A stretch of DNA of 64,000 bases from Edaphochlamys debaryana (Eukaryota > Chlorophyta > Chlorophyceae > Chlamydomonadales): contig JAEHOE010000095.1 of assembly GCA_016858145.1 (NCBI GenBank), forward strand, positions 62,001 to 126,000, written 5' to 3'. Position 1 is the stretch's first letter, and every line of letters begins with the position of its first letter. The translations under genes were made by a program, and so were the position numbers. Positions 10,533 to 22,508 of the stretch are shown here, in pieces. The notes beneath the pieces are model-generated. The model was not told where the DNA came from, did not search any database, and saw only the letters and a list, made by a program, of their open reading frames with translations.

Positions 10533-11909
10533 CTACAGCTCTAGGGCGGGCAGCTGCCGGTGCAGCGCCTCAGCGGACGCCAGGTGCTGCGGAGGAGCGG
10601 CGGCGGAGGGGGTCCGGTAAGACAGCGGGCGGGACAGGGGGCGGGACAAGGTTGGTGGAAGAGTGCAGGGGTCGCAAGGGGCGCCGGAAAGGGCCTGCCG
10701 CCGCGCGTCTCCCTTACGGCTCTCGCGGTCTGACTCCGTAGCCCTGAAACCCCTCTTCGTTCCCGCCCCCATCGCCAGGCGCTTGCCTGCCTGCCCAGCC
10801 GTGATGTCCCTGCCGCCAGCCGTCCGCAGCTGTGCTCAAGCGCCGCCCGCTTGACTCCCGCCAGCGTGCCTACAGGCGCGGGGGATAGGGATGGGCGCGG
10901 GGGATGGGTGTTGAACGTTCAAGGCACGCAAGGGGCACGAGGCAGGCGGCAGGCAGGGAGGCCACGTCCGCCCTCACCAAGCCAGCCATGACGTCGGCGA
11001 CGTCAGAGCTGCGACAGGGACGCCCTACACACGCCTACGCCCTCCATGCAGGCCCGGCAGAGGTCGCACCTGCCACCTGTAGTACCCTCAGCTGCGCTCC
11101 CCGCTGCTTCAGCTCCGTGGTCAGGGCGAGGCTCGTCATGATCTGAGGCAATGGCGTGGGGGTAAGGGTCGCAAGGACGCATGCCTTAGGCTGTCAGCGT
11201 GGGCAAGGGCGAGGGCGAGGGCGAGGCGGAGGCCCCAGCCCGCCTCGGCCCTAGGCACTCAGTCCCAGCCCTGCTCACCCGCTCCAGCTCGGCCGTGGCA
11301 CAGCGTACGATTGCGGTCTCCGTATACGGACTGTAGTACCGTACTGCGGGTACGGGCAGATGAAGCGCAGATTCAGTGGCAGAAGTCAGCATGGAACCCG
11401 TCTCTTAGCGGGTTCCCGATTTCCACGGTACCCGTCAGCTCCTCAGGTGCCTGAAGACTAGAAGCAAAGGTCCGGGATCTGCAGGCCTAGTCACTTGGAG
11501 CGCAGCCCACCTGCTAGGCTGGCAAGGTTGGTGCCAGCTCCAAAGTCCCCGAAGTTGACTGCCACGCCCTCCCTTATGGCCTGGAGCAGGGCGGTGTCGC
11601 CTGCGGCAGGTGGGGGGCCGGCGGGGGTCGGTTCAGTTGCGGCCAGGGCTTACAACACTTGCCACATCGAGGTTATTGTCTCAAGCAAGCATGGGTGCAG
11701 GCTCGAGGCCTGGGCAAGACGGGCTGAAAGGCCTCGGCCAGGGTCGGGCCAGAAAAACGGCACGCTCGGCAGGCAACGAGGGCACCCCTCGGGTGGGGAC
11801 CCCGGCCGACTGCTCACCAAAGCTGTCGTCCACCTTGCCATCCCTCCATGCCACCTCAACCAGCAGGTATCTGCACAGCAAAGCACGCAGCTCCGTGGGT
11901 GCGCCAGGG
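10533..11909 (-). CDS. Candidate minus-strand gene with an ankyrin-like segment (weak)
   Basis: Several exons with good splice sites can be read on this strand. One is 11909-11818 (CRYLLVEVAWRDGKVDDSF). It joins in phase 1 to 11600-11511 (GDTALLQAIREGVAVNFGDF, which resembles an ankyrin unit). A phase-0 exon lies at 11142-11077 (IMTSLALTTELKQRGAQL, helical). A terminal exon at 10586-10533 ends in ...HRQLPALEL and TAG. Intermediate exons near 11290-11370 and 10780-10830 are likely but not phased, so the full chain is not proven. The family is not recognised. If real, it would be transcribed divergently from the metallopeptidase gene that starts at 12198. Confidence 0.35.
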
Positions 11910-12197
11910 CTGTGGATGGGTGTGGCATGTGCGCTGCTGCGCCGACGCGCGAGCCTAATCCAGCAATGGCTGATAAGGCATAAGTGGAGTCAGATATTGT
12001 GTAAACACGCGCCTGTTCTTGAGGCGGACCATTCATCGCAGCGCACGGCGCAGTCGCGCCGTTTAGCCGTCCTGCAAGAAGCTATTGGTACAGTCGCTCA
12101 TAGGTATACGGCTTAACTGTGTGTGTATATGTAGATAACGCAGGCTCGGGCTTGCGACGCCTGATGCACCCGGCTTGAGCCGACGCACCTCGCTTGC

Positions 12198-15100
12198 ATG
12201 AGCTCGCTGCTTCCCTTTCGCGCCCCTGCGGCGCGATGCTTGCAACAGCATCGCAGCACAGCTGGCGGCTTCGCGCCCGCAGCCGCGACTCGGGCGTGCC
12301 AGCAGGCTCCCGCCGCGTGGGGCCACGTCGAGGTCCTGCCGCTAGCCGCCCCGCGCCTCCTCCCAACCCTTGCGTCTCGGTCCCATGGGCGAACCCTGGT
12401 CACTCGGGCCTCATCCTCCGGCGAGCAGCAGCCCACAGCCCAGGCATCAGGCAGCGCACTCCAGGCGAGCGGCGCCGACAGGAAGGGGCGCGAGGATGAG
12501 GGCGGGCAAGGGCGTGCCGGCGGAGGCGCGGCAACCCCCCTGGTCCCCGGCTTGTGTGGCGTGCCTGGCCTGCACAGCCCGGGGGACCTGCTCCGTCTGA
12601 CTGAGGCCCTGCTGGAGCGCTGTGGGGAGCTGCAGGCGCGGCTGGCAGAGGCGGAGGGTGAGCGGGGCCGCGCCAACCCACCGCGCGTGGGGCGCTGCGA
12701 AGGGAGATGACTGGGAGGAGGCAGGAGGCAAGAAAGGGCGAAACGCTATCAGTGACATCGTGTATCCCTCCGTGCATGGGGAAGGTTCATGGTGGCAGCC
12801 GAACAGGGGATTCGGAAGCTGTTGGTAGCTGCAAAATGCCGCTCATGCATCGCGGCACCCTCCCCTCCCCACGCCCCATCCCACCCCCTGCCCAGGGCCC
12901 GAGCACCTGTCCCGCCTGGAGCGGTCCCACGGGGCGGCGGTGGCCTCCCTGCGGCCCCTGGCGGAGCACTGCGCTGCGCACCACGGGGACCCGGGCTGGC
13001 GGGAGGCGGCGGGGCGGGCGGCGCAGGCGCTGCAGGTGTGGGGGGGTCGGGAATGGGCAGGTGCAGAGGCAGTATGGAGCAGACGGGTCGGGACTGCATG
13101 AGGCTCGAGTGGGTCCGTGCACACGCAGGGCGGGAGGAAGAGGCCGAGCCGCGGATTCTTGTTGGGGCTATGAGCGAAAGGGACTGTGGGGCTGACAACA
13201 TGCTGCCCTCCTCTCCCTACGAACAGGCCGTAGAGGACCTGCTGGCCTCCCAGCTCGCCGCGCTGCGCGACCAATCCGCCCTGCGCCGAGCCCTGTCCTC
13301 CTCCTCCACCACCACCTCCTCCGCCACCTCCTCCCTCTCTGCTCCCCCCACTCCCACCTCCGACCCCGACCCCGAGCCCGCCGCGCCGCCCCCCGCCGGC
13401 CCCACCGAGGAGGACGTGGCCCGTGCGGCGCAGCTGCGCTCCGACGACGCGGCGGACGCGGCGGCGCTGAGGGCTCTGGAGGCGGCGCTGCTGCGGGGCT
13501 TCAGGGAGGCCCTGTCGGACCCCCAGGTGGGTGGTTGGGTGGTTGGGTGGGTAGGGAGCCTTCCTTTCTGCCACGTATGGCTTGCGCCCAGCCCCCTTGT
13601 GGTTCGTATGTCTTCCGCTGACTCTGCTGCGTGTGCCCCATGCCTCCCTATCTGAACCTGCGTAAGCCCCTCTCCTCGTGCGCCCGCTCCGCAGCGCGTG
13701 CCCGCCCCCCGGCTGGTCCTGGCGGATTCCGAGCTGAGGGGCGACCCCGTGCTCAGCCCCCTGGCGCAGCCTGCCACCCCCCGCGACCTGGCGGAGGCGG
13801 AGGCGGGGGCGGGGGTGGCGCTGCGCCTGCTGGCAGCAGAGGCGGAGGGAGCGGGGGGAGAGGAGGAGGCGGAGGAGGCGGAGACGGGAGCACAGGGCGG
13901 GCCGACCGTGCAGCTGGCACCGCTGGTCGCGGCGACGCCAGCGGCGATGCGAAGCGGTGGGGCGCGACGGCATTGCATGCCATTGCCCATGCCATTGCCG
14001 ATCTGGTTCACGCACTGCGATGCGCTGGCTCTCTGCTTGCACTGCCAGACACGGTAGTAACCTGGTTCCCCCCGCTTCTCCCAGTCTGTTGCCCCCGCAC
14101 TGCTTTCACTCTCCCTCGTTTACCCCTGGGCACACCTACAAGCATGTGGCTGGCTCCCGCACGCCCTCGTCCCCCCCTGTCCACACAGCGCCAAACCCGG
14201 TCCCCCCCGCTTCTCCCACCTGTCCACAGGCGCCCGGCCCTGGGTGGTGCCTCTGAGCGGGGAGCTGGCGCTAGGGCTGCTGGCGGAGCATCCGAGGTGC
14301 GAGGGGGGAGGGGGGTGGGAGGGGGAGGCAGGGCGTAGCGTGTGTGTTCCTGATGCGGGGGCGTCTGGCAGGGGCAGGGGAGCGGTCCGTGGGGCTGCTG
14401 GTGCCTTGCAAGGGCCTTTGTGAAGTCCAGCCTAGCCTGAACATGAGCCGTCAAGACCCTGGAAACTTGAACCTGACCCCGCATGTGCACCACACCCTCA
14501 TGCGTGCATCACCGCCCTCCTGTGCTGCAGCCCGGACGTACGGCGCGCCGTACACGCCGTCACGTACGGCGCACAGGCGGCCGCGGCGCTGTCCCTGTCA
14601 GACGTACTGCGGCCACTGCGGGACGATCTGGCCACGTGCTTCGGCCAGGCGTCGTACGCGCACATGAGGACCCGGGGGTCCATGGCGGGTGGGTCAAGCG
14701 GGGCACGGGTGACGGGCTCGGAGCGCTGAATCCATGAGTACGCCTCCTAGGCTGTCGGTTAGAGGGTAGTTAGGCTGGGCAACGTGGATGTGCTGCTGCC
14801 TGCTTCAGCACTATGTGCGTCCAGCTGTGCTATTCTAACCTTCACAATGGGTTCTCCCGACGGTCCCTTTTGTGCAATCCAGGTGACCCCAACGTGGCCC
14901 TCTCCTTCCTGTCTGACCTGCTGGAGGCCGTACGGCCCATGGCAGACGAAGAGGTGTACGACATGCGTCAGCAGCTGCGGGCGGAGGCGGGCGCGGGCGC
15001 GGGTGCGGGCGCAGGGGCGGAGGCTGGAGGGCGGCGGCTGGCGCGAGGAGCCGATGGTAACTCGCAGGCGCCGGCACGAGATGCGGAGCTGGTGGGGTCG

Positions 15101-18100
15101 CTGGACTACTTGCAGTGAGTCGGAATTATCAAGGCTTGGGAGGGATATGAGAAACTATCTAGTTGGATGGGGGGAAGCGAAGATGTGCCCCACCTCCTAA
15201 GCGCCGCTGCCCCGCTTCCCCGCTGTCACTGCTAAGCAGCATCTGATTGACGTGCGGATCCGGACTGCGTTCACCCGACCTCGGTCGTCTTTCGGTGCCG
15301 CGGCCCCCTGCCCCGCCAGGGCCTCCCGGCGGCCACCGCCCCCCTCCCCCGAGGAGTGGCAGTACGACCTCGCACCCAGCCTGGGCCTGAGGGCGCTGCT
15401 GAGCGGTGCGTGGGGCCCGTGGGCCGGGGGAAGTCAAGCGCGCCAATCACACGTGAGCCTCCCGCATCCCGAGACGCCCAGCATTCCGCCCGGACGAAGA
15501 CACAGAGGCGCCTGGGCGCCCGGAACCAGCTGGAACCCGGGCCTGGGAAGACACGCGGACGCCAGCAGACAACCACCATCCCGCCTGTACTACTAGGACT
15601 GTGAGGCGGAGGCGCCAAGCGAGCAAGCCATGCAGGCAATGGGGCCCGTGGGCCTGGGGTTGCACGCGGGCCACGCGCACGCGAGCAGGCACCCAGCATT
15701 GCGTTGGAGGTTGCTGCTACTGGAGACTGCTGCCACGATGCTACTGCTGCTACTGACCTCTCCGCCTTGCCGTTCCGCGTCACCCGCCCCCACCGCCTGA
15801 CCCCACTCTGCATCCTCTTCGTCACTTGTTCCTTGTGACCCTCCCCGCTCGCTGAAACCCAGGCCTGAGCGACCTCCTCGCCTCCACCATGGGTCTGGCC
15901 CTGGCGCCCTCCCGACTCCAGCCGGGCGAGGCCTGGCAGCTGGAACCCATCGTGCGCCTGGAGCTGCGGGAAGCTGCGGATCTGGATCTGACGAAGCGGG
16001 CGGAAGCTGCCGGCCTGGATCTGAAGGGGATGCTGCGAGAAGCTGGAGGCCGGGAGGCGGCGGCAGCCAGCGGCAGCGGCAGCGGCAGGGACCCCGCCGC
16101 CGGCCGGCGGCTGCAGGGCGACGACGCCGGCCGGCTGTTGGGGGTGGTGTATGTGGTGGTCGACCCGGCGTGCGATATGCCCTTCACAGCACTGATGAGG
16201 TGGGGCGGGCTTAGGTGGGGGGATCGCTGCTTAGGTGGGGGGATCGGTTGAGGAACCGAGGGGCCGGAGATGGTCACGCCGGGCGCAGCGCATGAGTGCC
16301 ATCGGGTGCTTGTGTGTGCGTTCGGGCGGGGCGTTTGGGGCGCTAGCCGGGAGAACGGGACGGATGTGCCTGCTCGGCCCGAACCCCAGCCCCACGCGCC
16401 CACTGCCCTCCTCGCAGGCACGGCCAAGACGGCTCCGAGCCCCTGCCCCGGCTGCCCGGCCCGACCCCCGCGCCTGGCTCAGAGGCCAGCTGTGCGGAGG
16501 ACGCACGTGGGCCGTGTACGGCAGTTGTGCCGCATGTGGCCGTACATCTGCCCGAGGGCCTCCTGGCCGGCAGCGACTTCCCGGGGCGAGGGAGGGGGGG
16601 CCTCGTGCCGGACCTTTTACCGGTAAGCCGACCGCGAATGCAGGCCCTATGCGGATGTATATACCGGGATACGCAGCTGTGCAACCAGCCTCGATTTGGG
16701 ACATGCCGACTGTCTGACAGGCCTCCGTCCCTCCGCTGCGCTCCCCCCCCCGCTGCACCCCAGGCCCAGCCGGGCCTCATCAGGTCCCTCGCGCACGAGC
16801 TCGGCCACGCGCTGCATTACGTCATGTCGTACAGGTACGACGTTTATACGGCTGTGTGCACGTCTGACCCTGCCACGTGCCCTGCCCACCCACCCCATCT
16901 TCCTCCTCTCCTACCCCTCCTCTCCTGTCCTTCTTTCCGTGCCCTATCCTCTAGGCCCGGCTCCCCACCCGAGGCCAACGCCTCCTTCGCCTCCACCGAC
17001 GCTCTGGAGCTGCCCTCCCACGTGCTCGAGCGCTGGGCGGCGGACCCACGGGTCCTGGCGGAGCTGTCACGGCACTCGGGGTGCGTGGGTACGGCAGGAT
17101 CTGCAACGTCGTACGCAGCGTGAAGCTGCCCGGAAGCTGTAGGGCAGGCTCGTGCAAGAGGCACGGGGGCTGGGGTGGGCTTGCTCGGCTGACACGGCCG
17201 CCCCCGGGTGTGGGCGGTTGCCCGGTCGAAGGCAGCCGAGAACAGCTGACAACTCCTGGTGCGGGTGGCATCACCGATCTGACACGCCCCGCCCCGCCCC
17301 GCCCCGCCCCGCCCTTCCCCGACGGCCCCCCCCTCCCCCTGCAGCGGTCCCGGACTGCCGCCCCGCCGATGCGCCCAACTGGCCGCCTGCGGAGCCCGCC
17401 AGGTGCGTCTCACTCTTGCGTCCCGCCACGTGCACGTCTCGGTTCCCCCTTACCGCCCCCATTCTAACCGTGTGCTCCGGGCCGCCGCCTGTTGACCCTG
17501 CTGGGGTTGGGTGCTTCTGCCACCTCACAGCCCGGCAACAGCCCCCCGCGCCCAACAGCGCCCCAACCAGCAATCCATCTCAGGCCCTCTGCTGAGACCT
17601 CCTTGACCACGCCCTGCAAGGCGCCGGCGCCTGCCCCCATCTCCCCTCCCTTCTCCCGGCATCATCCAACCCAAACCCTCCTCGGGCTCCTGGCTGGAGC
17701 TGCAGCAGCACGGCCTGGCTTCCCCTCCTTGCTGTAACCCTCCTCTACCACTGCATCCCCAACCCCCCCTTTCATTCCACCCCTCTCAGGGCTCCTGGCT
17801 GGAGCTGCAACAGCACGCGCTGCTGGCCGCCGCCGACCTTCTCATGCACTCGGCGGGGTGGGTCGACGTGGCGACGCTCCAAATTCTGCCCAGGGACGGC
17901 GAACCGACTCCAGCCCGCGATCCGAGCCCGGACCTGGATCTGGATCCAAAACACGCGGCGCGGATCCACGCGCCCACCACGCCCACTTCGGAGCTGGTGG
18001 CGGCGCTGTGGGCCGCGCACTCCTCGCTGCGGCGCTTCGTGCCCAGCCGGGGTCTCATGGCTCTGCTGCCGGGGCTCAGCAGCAACGGAGGCGCCATGTA

Positions 18101-18940
18101 CGCGTACCCGCAGGTGGGGCGGGCGGGGCCTGGGGGGTGGAAGTAGCCTACTGCTGGCGCTGTGTGCTGCACTCACCCGGCGTGGCTGGGCAGGGCGGGC
18201 AGTGGGAGGGGCCGCCTGCAGCCGCCCCTCTGCAGTGGGGCCTCCGAATGGTGGGCCGTCGGAGGGAAGTAGCCGGCAGCAGGTGCTGTCAGCTGCACTC
18301 ACTGGGGATGGGCGGAGGGGCCATGTACGCGTACCCGCAGGTGGGGTTGGTTCGCGGGGCAGCAGCCGCCTACCACACCATGCTGATGTGTAGGACTTTT
18401 GCCCGTTGGGCATCCTGACAGCTTGCCTCAATTGCCGTACATGCCGTACGCCCCCGCGCACAAACCCTGCACCGCGTCCCGCAGGCGCAGCTGGCCTCGG
18501 CGGCGGTGTGGGAGCGCCACTTCGCCGGCGGCCGGGACACACCGGAGGCGGCCGCGGGGGGCCGGCTGCTGCGAGGGGCGCTGCTGGAGCAGGGGCGCAC
18601 GGCGGCGGCGGCGGCGGCGCTGGAGGCCCTGCTGGGCCGCGGCTGCGTGCGGCGGGTGCCGCTGCCGCTGCCTCTGGCGCAGCGTACGGAGCGCGATGCT
18701 AGCGAGATCGGGGCCGGAGCGGGGGCCGGGGCTGGGGCTGGGGCCCGGGCTGGGGCTGAGGCTGGGGTAGGGGCGGCGCGAGGGAGGGGCGAGGTCGAGG
18801 GCTGGGAGGGAGCCGAGGTGGAGGCTGGGCAGGGCAGGGCCGGGGAAGGGGAAGGGGAAGGGCGCTGGGGAGGGGGCGAGGGGGCGGTGTTGGACTTGGC
18901 GCACGAGGCGCTGCAGGGGGTGGACCCGCTCGTGTTCTGA
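12198..18940 (+). CDS. Mitochondrial intermediate peptidase-like M3 metallopeptidase
   Basis: Fifteen exons keep phase throughout: 12198-12657, 12896-13035, 13227-13526, 13695-13956, 14230-14296, 14531-14688, 14883-15114, 15320-15405, 15863-16199, 16418-16622, 16764-16834, 16955-17080, 17345-17402, 17790-18113, 18485-18940. They give about 1093 residues. The M3 zinc site HELGH is at residues 760-764, with the third ligand Glu about 27 residues later (ALELPSHVLERW, matching the MIP segment DFxEIPSxLxEYF). An upstream SYAHMRTRGSMAG motif also fits MIP. The first ~75 residues are Arg/Ala/Ser-rich and free of acids, so an organelle transit peptide is likely. MIP removes octapeptides from imported mitochondrial precursors. 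The protein is longer than the usual 700-800 residues because of Gly/Ala/Glu-rich inserts. A plastid or general M3 oligopeptidase is the alternative. Confidence 0.85.
17684..17720 (+). repeat. Duplicated exon start in an intron of the M3 peptidase gene
   Basis: GGGCTCCTGGCTGGAGCTGC and following bases repeat the start of the real exon at 17789, 105 bp upstream of it. In the upstream copy the acceptor AG is CG (CTCGGG against CTCAGG), so it cannot be spliced the same way. It looks like a local tandem duplication. Confidence 0.8.
18312..18346 (+). repeat. Duplicated exon end and donor in an intron of the M3 peptidase gene
   Basis: The segment encoding GAMYAYPQ and the donor CAG|GTGGGG at 18113 is repeated 227 bp downstream, ending at 18340. 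Flanking bases (AAGTAGCC, CTGCACTCAC) are also repeated, so the duplication unit is larger than the exon edge. A second usable donor results. Confidence 0.75.
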
Positions 18941-21900
18941 AGGCCAACTCCAGACCGCCAGGTTTTGCGGATGAGAAATTACACTGGGAGAGCTTGAAGC
19001 TGACTGTACCACGTCTGCTTGCTGCATGAGCACGATGTGCCGGGTGACTGGGTGCTGCTGCGTTGGCTGCGGTGCGCTCTGCTGCGTTTGGGTTTGGATG
19101 CAGCCCCCGGAGCTGAAATGCGATGCCATCACACCGCGGCACTACGCCCCGTTGTCTATAGTAACCCCTGAGCTGAGCTCCCCTGTATCGCCGTTCCATC
19201 AGCCTTCACTGCGCCTCCCTGGAATCCCTGCGCCTGACCGATACATGAACGCGGGCACCTCGCGACACCTTGCAAGCATTAGCATCAGCATCAACTGGCT
19301 TGGCTGTAGCGGCACGCAACGCGGGTCAAAGCAACGTGCAGCTGGCCGGGTCTGCGACCATCGGCCGGTATGCGACGAGTGCACGCAACGGCTGGCGAGG
19401 AGCTGGCCGCCAGCGCGCCAGCTGCAGGGGCGGCCAGGCGCCAGGGCCCTGCGGCAGCCTACCGTACAATTACCTGACCGCATAAACAAGGTCTAGGCAG
19501 GGTTCACCTGTCCGACCTGGGGCGCGTTGCGACTAGCAAATGGGGGCCCAAGCCTGCACCGGGGGGCGCCTTCCACCGGGCGGCGCCGGGCTCACGTCTC
19601 CCCACTTCTGGTGGCCGGAGAGGAAGGACCGAGCCGTTTGGGACCCGCGGACGCCTGCACGCACACGCTGGGGGCCTCGGCACCACAAGATGGCATAGGA
19701 AAGATAAGTGGCGTGTCCGAACGCGTTGCGTCGTGCGGCCCTTAGGATCCCCCGTGCGGCTGTTTGCTCCTGCCTGTCGCTCGGCCTCTCCCTCTTTCTG
19801 GTGCGTTGCGTACAGCCTAGTTACGCTCAGCTGCATCCCCCTTCGTCGTCGTCCGGACTACGCTGCACGGCCCCTGCGAGCACAGAGCCCCAATTGGCGT
19901 ACGGCCCCTTACATGGCAACTGCCCCAGACCTGGCCAGTGGCGACTCTTATGATCAAGTCAGCCATGTTGTGTCCCTTGCCGCCGCCCTGTCGAGTTACG
20001 TAGAGTTACGGTCTTTATTCACCCTCGACAACCTACGTCTCATACCCGGCCCAAACCCCGACTACGTTACGACACCCCCCCTGACCCGCCCTTCCAAACC
20101 CTACAGCCTTGACGGGGCGGTCCCCCTCCCTCGACTAGCACAGATTGCCAGCGCCCCGGAGGACTCGCCCCTCCGGCCTGACGGATGTTAAAGAATCGCC
20201 CTCGCTTTCAACACATCGCCTCATCCCAATCCACGCCCGAATGAGCGCGCAACTACGCTGACCACAAACCCCCGTTGTTGTTAGATACACAAGCATACCG
20301 ATACGCGGCGCACACTGCGTGCGGGAAGGTAAATCCCGCACTTCGTGACAACCGCGACCGTGGATTAGTCCTAATACCGCCAAACCCTCGCGCCGATGCC
20401 GGGCACTGAGCCGGCCACAGCAATGGCGCAGGGGGCACTTTGATTGATTGATAACGGTGCCGGATGAAAGTTGTACCGAGTCCTCCTCATCAGATCAGGC
20501 CTCCCGGTAGTGAATGCCCACACATACGGTAGCTCAGCCCGTCCCACGCACACTACAGAATGCAACGGCGCAGATGGGATGCCGAGAGGAGAGGCCCACT
20601 CGAGCCCGCCCCGACAACTCCCTCCCATCGCGATCCGAGAGTTTCCAGAGCCGGAGTTCGCAGGACGAAGGCGAGCGGCTCGAGGCACCGCTCACGGGTC
20701 GCCACGAACCCGCCCGCGCCCACCGCCTGCGAACCCAGGTACTTAAGTAAGAAGGTCCTGCTCTTCCATCACTCGCACACACGAATCCAGCAGCTCACCG
20801 CAAGAAAGGGCAAGCAGTCCAGCCCTGCACACAAATCCCAGTAAGTGACCGAACCATCCTCTCTGACCCCCATGCCACTGGCCCTAGCCAGCTCTCCACC
20901 CGCCGCCATGCTACAGCCCACTCGCATTCGCAGCACCTTGCCCCGGGCACTGCACGGAAGGCAATGCCCGAGCGAGGCCTGCCACTGAGCCCACATCTCA
21001 GTCCCTGCAGCCAAAAGATCTTTATTTCCTGACTTGACTTATGTTTGAAGGCTTAAATGCACGCCCCAGCCCATCGGAACTGACATATGCAAGGCATACC
21101 GAACTCGCTCTGGCTCACGCGCCGCGTCCCAGCCCCATCAACCGCCTCAACTACCACGCCCCGCGGCAACGCCCGGTGCCGGCCAGCGGCAGAAGACATG
21201 GCCACGGGCGCTGTAACGAAACCCACGCCGCAGATAGAATGGAAAGTCGGCCGTATTAAGCCCGACAGAGTACTTCAAGGATCCCCCACCAGCACCCCGT
21301 TTCTTACGCAGCAAGATTGCCAAATAGCCCGAGGCCGACGCGGGAGTGGGCGCGCACACACCCCTCCACGCGCCCGCCGAGTCTCTCATCCGGCTTGCGC
21401 CCCCGGGCGACAAGGCGTCAACGGCTCTAGGCAAAGCATAGAACCAAGCTGCTGCATGTATGCAGCGAACATGCCCCAAGCAAGGGAGGCACAAGAGTAC
21501 ATAGCGGCCGCACAACCACCCGTGCTGGAGCAGGCCTGCGCCATGCGCCATAAACACGCATGGCGTGAACAGCCCGCAGTCCGCCCGACGCGGAAGCACT
21601 GGCCGGGCCGCAGTTTCCCCGACCTAGACATCCGCCCGCCACCCATCGTGACCTTCAAACACCCTCACGGCTTCTTCTCAAAAGGCCCTTTAAAAGAGGC
21701 ACCGCCTCTGCGCGCAGTGGCAACAAAGCAGCAGTACAGTTCACCCAACCGGACCCAATCCGCATATGCCCGAGCCACAAGCATCCGCCCACCCCCCGAT
21801 GCGACCAGGCGCCGGCGGCAACGCCACCCCACGCCGGCGCCAACGCGAGAGCAAGGCCCCCCCCCTTCGAGCAGGATCCCCAGCCTGCTGGCATTACGCA

Positions 21901-22508
21901 GTAAGTTTAGAGCGGGCATTTAGACACAACGCTGGCCGTGGCCAAAGGCAAATCAGTGATGGTGATCTAAGGGGACCGCCTTCCTCGGCCGTACACAACA
22001 GCGCCAACACCCATCCATCCAGCACCCATCCAAGAACCATCACCTCCACCAACGCCGAGCAGGATGCATCTGCGCGGTCCCTTTTTTTCGCTTCGCGTTG
22101 CGTAACAAAAGCATGTCGTCAGTGAGAGCTCCGGGCGGCCGTCCCGCCCAGAATGCCAACCAGGTGCGTCCATTACTGCGCGCTAGGCACACACTCTCGA
22201 CGCACACGACTTGTTGGAGGGGCACACAGCGTTGCTAGAATTTTGCTAGGACAGGAGACAACATATCGGAGGGAGCACGTTTGCAGGACATTGCGTGCTC
22301 AGCATATCGCCCACACCCTAACCCACGCGCAGCCGTGCGGTAGGATATGAACCCGCTTTGTCACATGGCGAACCCCCCCAAGGACCCATGCTTCCCATTA
22401 GCAGCCCAAGTGTCTCGTGTGGTTCGTTGATTGTAGCCCAGCCCAGCCCAGCCTGGCCAGCTCAGCCGCGGCCGCTTCATGACATTAATAAGTAGTCGAT
22501 CTCAGATC
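18941..22508. other. Gene-free stretch with a dispersed repeat
   Basis: No exon chain was found between the M3 peptidase and the Gln-rich gene, which are convergent. The only structure I can support is the dispersed repeat at about 19655-19885. A 278-codon open frame starting at 21087 has no recognisable domain and a biased composition, so it is not called. Confidence 0.5.
19655..19885 (+). repeat. Dispersed repeat, uninterrupted copy
   Basis: The left part (to 19746, through CCTTAGGAT) matches the reverse complement of 30410-30505; the right part (from CCCCCGTGCGGCTG) matches the reverse complement of about 29400-29541. Here the halves are contiguous, so this copy represents the empty site for the insertion at 29547-30409. 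No coding function was recognised. Confidence 0.8.

Noticed and set aside
12843..14042. A 399-codon minus-strand frame
   Set aside because: It is antisense to phased exons of the M3 peptidase and consists of His/Arg/Gly-rich shadow sequence.
17283..17312. CCCCG pentamer repeats as a functional signal
   Set aside because: Short simple-sequence run within an intron; typical of this GC-rich genome.
21087..21923. A 278-codon + strand frame in the intergenic region
   Set aside because: No recognisable motif, biased composition and no splice partners. It could be coding, but nothing in the sequence supports it.
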